DNA from: Macrocystis pyrifera
Lineage: Eukaryota; Sar; Phaeophyceae; Laminariales; Laminariaceae
Length of the DNA: 64,000 nt
Assembly (NCBI GenBank): GCA_031763025.1
Contig: JASSKH010000006.1
Coordinates: forward strand, 5,329,691-5,393,690
Direction: 5' to 3'
The first letter of the stretch is position 1; the number at the start of each line of letters is the position of its first letter. This document shows positions 55,844 through 64,000 of this stretch, in pieces. Made by a program: the position numbers and the translations under genes. The notes under the pieces were generated by a model, which was given only the letters and a program-made list of their open reading frames with translations, did no database searches and was not told where the DNA came from.

Positions 55844-55886
<43 letters not shown>

Positions 55887-56726
55887 CGCACTCATTTGTT
55901 GCTTGCCTTAGTCATTTGACCATTGACCACGCATCCCTTTCGACACGGAGCACCGTCCCTATTCCTAGAAGAGACACGTCCAACAATTGGGCGCTCAATG
56001 CGTTATTTCCAAATATATAATAGAAACATTTTCTGATCTTATCCCCTTCCTGCTTGGCCGCCTGTGGCCACCATCTATATCCTGGGATAGCGACCGTTTT
56101 CTCGTTGCGATCTAGTGTATCAAACTCCTCCATATCACATTCGTCTATTTCCCTCATCTCCTCTCCTAATCCCGTTCCTTCTTCTATATTTCACATCCTC
56201 CTACTATGCGAGTTCTACTCTCTATTGCTTTGCCACACGGGCGCATCAGTGCATCTACTTAATCCTCCTCTTAGCTACTGGTACACCTCTTTCTTCTTTC
56301 TGGCAGGTCCAGGTCACTTACACGAAAGCGCAGTTTCAGCGTTTTCGCGAAGTTGATTGAGCCGTGCACATACGTTTTCATTCCTATTCCTTCCCTCAAT
56401 CCCCCGTAGATCTTTACAAATGAGTGTTTCTCCGATTCCACCCTGTGTCTTAACGCTAGCCTTTCCCTCCTTTCTATCATTTCTTCTACTTCTGCCTTGT
56501 ACCTCCCAGACTTCCCGGCGGGCATCAACTCTTCTTGGTTTCCCCCTATATCCTTTGATGCTTTGTCAACTACACCATCCCACCATATTCCAGCTCGCCC
56601 TTTTGTTTCTGTCTCCCATACAGCTCTATCAACTATGACTGGCAAGTTCTTTTTAGTGCATGTGTTCCTTACTTTATTTTGCCATTTTTTTTTTCTCATG
56701 GCTCTCTTTGTCTTGAGTGGGTACAT
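55887..56726 (-). pseudogene. LINE C-terminal region (unit 2)
   Basis: Contains DRAVWETETKGRAGIWWDGV, ETDECDMEE-like and GYRWWPQAAKQEGDK segments and the terminal NGQMTKASNK codons. The zinc motif found at 25,070 in unit 1 is damaged here. Confidence 0.7.
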
Positions 56727-56773
56727 TCCAGATTCTGCTCCTAATTCTGAATTTCTAGTCGTGCTTGGGCATC

Positions 56774-58018
56774 TTACATATTTTTAGCTGCTGTCATCTG
56801 TACTGTTTCTAACTGTTGTACGAGTTTCGCGTTCCCTTCCCATACTTCACCTGCATATTCTAGCTTTGGTACCATCCCATTCATCAGGATACATGTCATA
56901 ATCCTGGTGTCAAGGTGCGAGTCTGTTAGGATCGCATCCATCTTGCCTACGCGTGATTTACTCTTTCCTATTACTCTTGCTATATGTGCATCCCAAGAGC
57001 AGTCTTTGGAGATGTCTACGTCAGGGTACGTATGCTGATCTGCGATCGGCAATTCATCTTCTCCCCACTTCCACCTGACATTTTCCGGGTTCACCTTATC
57101 TTCGTTACAAACCACTACTGGGCATTTCTGGAAGTTCACCGTCACCCTCCATTTCCTACTTGTACTCCAGCGCCTTCTCTATTAGTTTCTGCAATTCTTC
57201 GGGTGTTTCTGATATCCCCACGAAGTCATCCGCAAACATCAATCCCGACACCGTATTTTCCCCTACAGCGACTCCCTGCCTTGCTGCTTCGGCTGCTACT
57301 ACCAGGTCGTTAAATCATATTTAGGCTAGGTGACAGCGTACATCCCTGTACAACTCCTTGTAATATATCAACATACTTCGATACTTGATCGTCCAGCATC
57401 ATAGCACTTCTCGCACATTTCGTCATCTCTTTCATCATTCTCCATATCCTTCCTCTGAGTCCTAGTCTCCACAGGATTTTCCACAATCCATTTCTCCATA
57501 CTGTGTCGTAGGCGTTCTGTACATCTAGAAAGAAACAGTACGTTGTTAGTCCCGGGTCCTTCCCGCCTTGGATTATCTTACCTAAGGTGTACACATACAT
57601 GGTCTACGCAGCTACGGTTTGGCCTAAGCCCTGCTTGCCCTTCGCTTATTTTGTCTCCCTTCTCTAACATCATTCCCATTCTATCGTTCAAAATCTTACA
57701 AAATGTTTTGCCTACTGTGCTTAGTAGCGTTATCTCTCTATAGTTCCCCGGGTTAGCCTTATCTCCTTTCTTGAATATATTTACTGCTGCTCCTTCTCTC
57801 CACCTCCTAGGTGCGTTCTCGTTATCCCATATCCAGTTATACAACATTCCTGCTCCCCCGTACTTCATAAATTCATGCACTGTTTGGGCTGCCCCTGCTG
57901 CCTTTCGTTTCTTACGTTTAGCTACAGACATCTTTACTTCTTCCCTTGTGAACGCTCTTTGTAACCCTTCCGACCACTGTCTTCTCTTTCCTATGCATCT
58001 ACGTTCACCTCTGCCCAC
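56774..58018 (-). pseudogene. LINE reverse transcriptase fragments (unit 2)
   Basis: Frame 58,018-57,578 contains GNYREITLLSTVGKTFCKIL and EGQAGLRPNRSCVDHV (RT motifs 1-2). Frame 57,600-57,310 has FLDVQNAYDTVW (motif A) and VVQGCTLSPSL. The FADD box lies near 57,230 in another frame. Frame 57,145-56,774 covers the thumb. Several shifts disrupt the domain. Confidence 0.85.
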
Positions 58019-58315
58019 GCGTCGAGTTCTATCTCGAATTCTACGTCGAATGCTTCGTTGGCTGCGGGTGTTTCTAGCTTACGCTAATGCTCTACTGGTA
58101 CTTCGCTTTTCCCCTTCCAACTACCAACCATTCTACCGTTCTGTGCTCTTAGGGTGGCTATTCCCGTGTCTGCCTCTCCTGCTTGTTTGCCCAGTAACTC
58201 TTTTTTATCCCTACCCACATCTGCTTCATCCCGCCCACAAAGTGTTCATTCGTTTTGGTTACTACGTCTTTCCGTACCCCTTCTTCTTCTCTACCATTTT
58301 GGTACTTTCTTTCTA

Positions 58316-58420
58316 TTACGGGGGTCCATAGTTAACGGGACCAAATTTTGTTAGTAAAAATAGGTAAATATATAGTTTTTTATGTATACCATATGTCCTA
58401 TTAACTATGGACCACTGTAA
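58316..58420. mobile_element. 105 bp MITE with TA duplication (copy 2)
   Basis: Same length and ends as 14,616-14,720 but opposite orientation, inserted into the LINE remnant. It is flanked by TA (58,314-58,315 and 58,421-58,422). Unit 1 has the empty site with one TA at 27,149-27,150. One inverted end has mutated (ACCACTGTAA). Confidence 0.92.
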
Positions 58421-58797
58421 TAGCTGTAGCATATACCTCCCATCCTGTCATGTTTTTACTCGATATATATCTTTCGTGTGCCTTTCTCCTTGCTGTTATA
58501 GTCGCTCTCACATCCTCATCCCACCATTTTACTGCTCTGTTACATACAATCAATTTCGTCCTTACTACTTTACTTGCTGTGGTCTTGACCAACTGCTCCC
58601 ATCCTTCTATTATCCTAGCTCTTGCATCGTCCCTCTCTATATCATTCCTCGTTTCACCTATTATTTCCAATAGCTCGGAAAAGTGCCCTGAATGTTTGGC
58701 CATCTCTTCTTGGAACTCGTGCCGTTTATCTTTGGTTTTATCTAGTTCACACTCTGTGCAATTTCCTACCTCGTCTATGGCTGATAACTCTCCTCTG

Positions 58798-58986
58798 TTA
58801 GCTGTCTGCCCATATTCGACGGTGATCCGTAATTCCTACGTCCGCTGCGCATACATGTGGTTCCGTTTCCTTACGACCCCCGTTTTCTACTGCTATAGAG
58901 TCAAGGACAGAGCTTTTTCCCCTTTGTATGCTCCGTCTAGTCCATTCCGGTTCTGCGTTTTCTGCTCTGTCGTTCAACGTCTTCAT
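58798..58986 (-). pseudogene. LINE endonuclease C-terminal fragment (unit 2)
   Basis: MKTLNDRAENAEPEWTRR, then VCAADVGITDHRRIW, where TDH matches the catalytic S/T-D-H box at the end of AP-like endonucleases. Confidence 0.7.
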
Positions 58987-60078
58987 CCCATGTGCTTGAG
59001 GAGCTTCAGCATCTCTTCCCGATTCTTATTCTTGTTTACTTCTCCGTATTTTCCAACTGTCCATTCAGTTTGCTTGCCTTCCCAATTCCTCAATTAACTC
59101 TCCCACTACTACGACTTCTCCTTGCCTCGTATTTTTCTGTACATCTTCTGCGACTTCTTCGAACTTCCTCTGTATATATTTTATCGTATTCTTCGACTCT
59201 GGGGGCATATAAATGTTTCCTAAAAAGTAATTGTTCGCTCCCCGCTCCCCTGGTATCTTAATCCATATGCTTTCGTCGAAGTTAGTGTCTTAGATCAACT
59301 CTATTATTTCACGCAGGTATTATTTGACTAGGAATCTCACGACCCCTGCCCCCCTATCCTCGCTATTCTGTCCCTTCCTCTTTTTTCTTGTCCATGCGTA
59401 CGCTCCAACTGTGCATCCTATCTCCCCCCCTCCTTCTCCCACAACTCTTGAATTCCAACTATGTCTAGGTCGCGCTTACTGACTTGTTCGGCAATTTCGA
59501 TCCATTTGAGCTCTTCCGCCGTGGCGAACTCACATACATTCCATGATCTTATTCTCAGCCTCTTTTTCGTTTCACCATCCGCTCTAGTCTTACCTGTTGT
59601 TCCTTTTCAGTTGTCGCTAAGAGTATTTTCTATCTCTTCTTTGAGCAGTCTTTCCGTTTCCGTTTCTGTTTTTGTCTGCTTGTTCTGCGCCCATGTGTTT
59701 TTCCCCCATTCCCTTTGAGCCACTTGTTGTTTCCTACTTCGACTTACCTTCTTTCACGCTTACACTACGTCCTAGTTTCGCTATCCCACTAGCTATACAT
59801 GCTCTCCATCCTAATTTTCTAACCCATGTCGACCATGTTTCTGTCTCTATCCTCTGCCACTCGCTCTCACTTTCGGCTTTAGCCCGACTCGAAGGTGTTC
59901 TCTCTCTCTCGTTCTATGTTTCGTATTGCAATGCAGTATAGTCCTACTTTGTCGTCGCACTTCCTTATGGACTCAATCCTCGTCATGGCCCTAGGAACTC
60001 CTATTATCAGCACTATCTGGACTTTACCCTGCCAATCTTTCTTTCTCCATTCACCCTGCCTCGCCGTCTTTCTTTCAA

Positions 60079-60270
60079 TTACTGCCCGAGAATATCTCCA
60101 GCTTGTTTGTGTTCATATCGGTAGTGGGAATTGTTCATGTGACTGGGACTTCCCAATCCTAGTACTCGTTGAGGGTCTGGTGTCTTGCAGTTCTTTTGCC
60201 GGCGCACCACACTAAATAGTGCCTCCAACACGGGCTCGTAGTCTGGAGCCAAGTTCAACACCCTTAACAC
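60079..60270 (-). pseudogene. LINE ORF1-like fragment (unit 2)
   Basis: Encodes DYEPVLEALFSVVRR, then DPQRVLGLGSPSHMNNSHYR and YEHKQAGDILGQ, matching 28,712-28,933 of unit 1 but in a continuous frame that extends further upstream. Confidence 0.5.
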
Positions 60271-60987
60271 AAGTACCTCACCTTTGTTTCAGGCGATCTG
60301 TATGGTAGCCATCCTGGCATCCCACGATAGTATCTTCTGTCTTCTTGCCCCGCTGCTGTATTGGTTACTTTCCTCCAGGGAGGCCATTTTTACCATGCAA
60401 GGTTCAAGGACGGCTTGCATAACACAAAGTCTTACTCACATCGAGATGCCCCGTACGTCGCTTCCTCTGTCATATTCACGTTTCACCATTGGTAACTATC
60501 CCACTAATGCTCCCGAGTGGACCTTCACTGACGAAAGCTTGGCCAACAATCCCCCTACATTTCGTACCGACTTCTATCCTTCAAGATATCGAGATATCCA
60601 CGTACAGATTGGTGCTCCTTCTCCTTGGTCGTGTGGTCGGTCAAATGCAAGGTGTTTGTTTCATGAGTATAATAGATCTTGACTTAGTGGCATGCATCAT
60701 CCACCCCTCCCCTTCACTTAGCGCTTGGTATGTGTACCTAATGTCGGGGATTTTAGGAATAATGTCAGCCCAGGCTTCCACCGCCCAATGGAAATCAGTA
60801 ACGGTAAAGTTTTACGGATATCTTACCACAAGGCCCCCAGCCTTGATGTGAATTAAACATGTTGGGGTGACCATGCTGGATCTAGGTGTGTGTATGTCAG
60901 GCGGTCCACCTTCATGCTAAGTTTTTGGTCTATCGTTTGTTCCGTTACCGCCGGTATTATGGTATGGGAGAGACTATACACTTTATT

Positions 60988-61335
60988 CATGTCTTAGGTC
61001 TGGTCTGGGTTCGGATATGGTGGCGAAAAACTGGATAAATGAGTTGTTTCATGTCTAGATCTGGTTTGTGTTTTGGTATGGGAAAAAAAACAAACGGTTA
61101 GGAGAGTAATTCCATATATATTTCTGTTTTGGGTTTCGATATCGAAAGAAAATGATTATTAATAGAAGAGTGATTTCATGTCTGAATGCGGTTTGTGTTA
61201 TGATAATGGAAAAAAAAAAAGGCGTTAATTCAATTGTTTCACGTCTAAAGCTGGTTTTTGCGTTTCAGTATGGAAAAAAAATGTTAGTTGAGTAAATTCA
61301 TCTCTAAATCTGGGTAGTGTTTTGGTATGGGAAAA
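60988..61335. repeat. Tandem satellite, about 62 bp period, six units
   Basis: Units beginning TTTCATGTCTAGATCTGG and ending TTTTGGTATGGGAAAA start near 60,988, 61,049, 61,112, 61,176, 61,239 and 61,298. Confidence 0.85.
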
Positions 61336-61639
61336 TAATTATGTTGTATTGTGTTTACTTCACCGGTGGGTCTGGTTTTAGAGCTGTTGTTTGCATGGTG
61401 TCTGTGTTTTGTCTGGTCTATGTGGTATTTGTGCCGGAAGGAACTGCACATTGCATGTCTAGTGTCCGGGGAAAAAGACACAGCGTCCCCACCATTCGAC
61501 GCCAACCCATCCAGATTTAGAGAAGGGGGGAGGGGGGGGGGGGGTCACTAGAACCAAGGGAAAAAAAAATGAAAAAATGGGCGAAAAAAAAGTACCTATA
61601 TTCTATTTTCATCATGTGATCGAAACGGTTGCAACGGTT

Positions 61640-61850
61640 TTCTTGCTATTTTTTTCCAAGAGAAATGAAGCAAGCCAGGAAAAATGTTAACGGGTACATG
61701 GTGTTTTTTAGTAATAACCGACCCATTTAGTAGGAAATGGATGTTCCTTGTTTCCTGGGTTTTCTTATTTTTTCCCAAGAAAAACAAGGAAAGCCATGAA
61801 GAATGTTGCCAGGTACATGGTGTATGAAGCGATAACAACCCATTCCGTAT
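61640..61850. repeat. Tandem duplication, about 119 bp period
   Basis: TTTTTTCCAAGAGAAATGAA followed by GCCAGG...GGGTACATGGTG is repeated about 119 bp later as TTTTTTCCCAAGAAAAACAA, GCCATG...AGGTACATGGTG. Confidence 0.75.
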
Positions 61851-62380
61851 ACGTCGTGTCGTTCACTAAAACGTCCCTGTACTTCTACTTGTGTGTACTT
61901 GTATGTACTCTCGTATTGATCTGGAAGCAATAATACAATCATGTACAACCAACATTTTGCAGTTTGGCATTCACCCGATTGAATAATCGTTCCTCATATT
62001 TACGGACAAAGTGATGCGCGTGTGTTGCCGCGAAGGAGAGTTTTTATTTTGGTTGGTTTGGTTCGGCTTGGGTTTATTTGGTTTGTTCGGTGTCTCGCAC
62101 TGCGACGAATCTTGGAGACCGTTGGCGTGGACTGCATCGTTGTGGCTGTCCTCGTGATGGTAGCGGTGGTCGCCGTCGTCATTGTCGTCATCGTGATGTA
62201 CGCAAAGTATGCGCGACGTGCCCCGTACCGACATTTTCCGGGGTGTATTATTACCCCACAACGTCCACTTGAATTTTCATCGACGTTTTTAATTTCCACC
62301 CCGACCGTATCCGAGGTGTCTCGCTACCGAACAGCACTCCCTACCGCCAAAAGCTCGACGTTTTCCAACGCATCCCCACT

Positions 62381-64000
62381 ACTATTGATACTGTACATAT
62401 GTGTACTAATACCAAACATGTTTACTGTCAATTCACAGCTGTTTTCCGAATAGCCGTCCGGACACTTTCGGAGGTGCATAGTTGCCCAAACAAGTTTACT
62501 CTCAAACTACTGCTATAATAATGTCTTCCACAAACGTTTTGTACCGTACCATATATCTTCACCGAGTCTGGCCCTGGTTTTATGTAAGGTTGAAGCGATA
62601 TAGGTTCTGTAAACCAGTCCGATCGTAAACGGAAGGGACTGAGATCTTTGGCGGCAAAACAATCAGACCTAAAGTCTGCGGAGTCCGATTTCTTTCGTGC
62701 ACAGGAAGAAAGGGCCTTACGGTAGCCCTTTCACCAACAATGCCGCAAAAGCGTTTCCACACCAATCCAAATAGTTCCCCCCCAGAAGCCTGCATGAATT
62801 TCTGCAGGCTCAGTCAGATCCCTCTGTGTGTACATATGACACGAAACTCTGTGTGATCTAGGCTACAGGCTGCTTCGAGTTCATCAACCGAAATATTTCA
62901 AGCATCGGACGTGCAAGCCGTTTGTTGGAGATATGTCCTGCTTGTTGGCGTACGTGTGCTACATGAGCCCCTGCCAACCCGTTCACGAGTGCGTTTTTTT
63001 CGCCAGATGTTTGGGCTTTTGTTTTCCTGGGTGTATCAAGTTTCCAGCGGAAACAGAAAAAGCACATTCGTCAACGGTATGGCAGGGGTTAGTAGAACAC
63101 GTGTACAAAAGGTCTATCTCTTAACAAGCGTGGACACTTGAATCTTTGTGCGGGAAACGTGTAGAATTTGTGTGCTTGCCTTGTATGTGCTTAGAGTCAG
63201 GGTAGGAACGATTTTGGAGTTATATTCTACTTGATGTTGTCCTTACGCAGCCATTTCTTCAAACACGTTCGCGAAACAATTGATAGTACTGTGGCTGGAA
63301 TCATTTCGTCAGGTAAGTGGAAACCACTGGTTTCTTACTACGGAAACGCCTCATTATTAATGACCTTTGTTGAACGTCTGTGGTTGGTCGGGACAGATGT
63401 TCACCGCCAGCGTCGGCCCTAGGCCCTCACCAGACAAATCTGGCTATGCAACGCTCTCCCACTCTTCCTGGGGATCAGTATGATATCAAGCATGCATATA
63501 GGTGACATTCCAGTAGCTATTGCATGCCGCATTTGTAGCAGACACAATTGGGGGCGTTGGGGATAGCTCATCAATACTCCCAAAAAGAACAAAAAATAGA
63601 ACGAATGGAAGTACCGAAAACAAAAAAGGAACTTACACAACTACATTTGGTAATATGAAGTATAAAAATTATACCATCAGTATACTATCACAACAGTATG
63701 ATTCTACTGACCATCAGACAAGGTGTAGCCCATGTTCCAATAATCACATCCACATACATACGTGTCCCTGGTATATTTTACCTGGTATATATAAATGAGA
63801 ATTCAGAATCGAACGAACTCAGACACATGATATTATATACTGCTTACCTGGTAGGTAGAATAAATAGGAAAACATTATCATAAATCACGCGTGATACACA
63901 AAATATACAGATATGTTGGGGTCGGTCGTGTGTAAGCAATCGAAGCGTCCTTTTAACACCGTATTATTATTTGAGTCGTATTTGCTCTACTGTAGCTAGC
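62381..64000. repeat. Macro-repeat unit 3 (start only)
   Basis: From about 62,381 the sequence repeats positions 17-1,634 of the window with scattered substitutions and 1-3 base indels. It matches unit 1 better than unit 2: for example, the stretch around 63,000-63,200 shares many bases with 630-830 where 29,760-29,960 differs. This shows that the array has at least three units. Nothing gene-like is recognised in this part. Confidence 0.92.

Larger units (their letters stand above)
55844..60300 (-). mobile_element. APE-type LINE retrotransposon, decayed, with C43 tail (unit 2)
   Basis: Counterpart of the unit 1 LINE, with its own set of stops and shifts. Its 3' tail is a perfect run of 43 C on the minus strand (G at 55,844-55,886), directly after AATGAGTGCG. 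A 105 bp MITE is inserted at 58,316. Domain order is as in unit 1. The 5' limit is uncertain. Confidence 0.88.
29581..62380. repeat. Macro-repeat unit 2 (32.8 kb)
   Basis: Direct tandem copy of unit 1. It starts inside the sequence equivalent to position 446 of unit 1, so it lacks the unit's first part, and it ends where unit 3 begins. It holds two private segments (42,414-45,066 and 52,200-52,966), a MITE inside its LINE copy at 58,316, and a frameshifted copy of the large repeat-protein gene. It lacks counterparts of 3,195-4,140 and of a stretch near 2,210-2,330. Confidence 0.93.
60876..62380. other. Spacer between units 2 and 3, absent at the unit 1/2 junction
   Basis: A/T-rich sequence holding two short tandem arrays, a G-rich tract (61,526-61,543), A-runs and a GT/TC-rich stretch near 62,040-62,200. 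An open frame at 62,022-62,453 has a Val-rich hydrophobic segment created by GTC/GTG triplets and is not supported as a gene. Confidence 0.65.

Noticed and set aside
62022..62453. Possible one-pass membrane protein
   Set aside because: The hydrophobic part is a GTC/GTG-rich low-complexity stretch. The start is in the spacer, the end is in unit 3, and in unit 1 the window edge prevents a check. No homology.
1..64000. Ribosomal DNA array as the explanation for the large tandem repeat
   Set aside because: No conserved rRNA segments were found on either strand in reading through.

Overview
This 64 kb window is eukaryotic nuclear DNA. It shows split exons with GT-AG borders, a non-LTR retrotransposon, MITEs, many micro- and minisatellites, and no operon or Shine-Dalgarno organisation. 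No tRNA, rRNA or CRISPR locus was seen. The source organism cannot be fixed from sequence alone. A marine protist or alga (for example a brown alga) is only a weak guess, based on the mixed GC content, abundant microsatellites and TTAGGG-type interstitial tracts.

The main feature is layout: the window is a tandem array of a macro-repeat of about 31-33 kb. Unit 1 (incomplete at its left edge) covers 1-29,580, unit 2 covers 29,581-62,380, and unit 3 starts at about 62,381 and runs off the end. Unit 3 resembles unit 1 more closely than either resembles unit 2. The units differ by small substitutions and by large indels: 3,195-4,140 only in unit 1; 42,414-45,066 and 52,200-52,966 only in unit 2; and about 1.9 kb missing at the unit 1/2 junction.

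Each unit carries, in order: (a) a long plus-strand gene for a His/Asp-rich protein built from a 93-residue repeat with a C-x3-C pair (4,859-8,335 intact; 32,872-36,136 with one frameshift); (b) several families of degenerate minisatellites; (c) minus-strand exons of a decayed methyltransferase of the METTL13/EEF1A-lysine-methyltransferase type (16,386-19,242 and 46,758-49,617), whose introns hold truncated retroelement ends, TTAGGG tracts and CTA/CTG microsatellites; (d) a short Asn-rich open frame (24,235 and 55,405); (e) a decayed APE-type LINE on the minus strand (24,705 to about 28,960, and 55,844 to about 60,300).

The most interesting observations are the His/Asp repeat gene and its unequal-crossover history, a LINE family whose coding frame runs to the extreme 3' end and is followed by poly(C) rather than poly(A), and a 105 bp TA-flanked MITE seen at one site in each unit with a clean empty site in the other unit.

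Most remaining sequence is non-coding, and its short open frames are not supported as genes.
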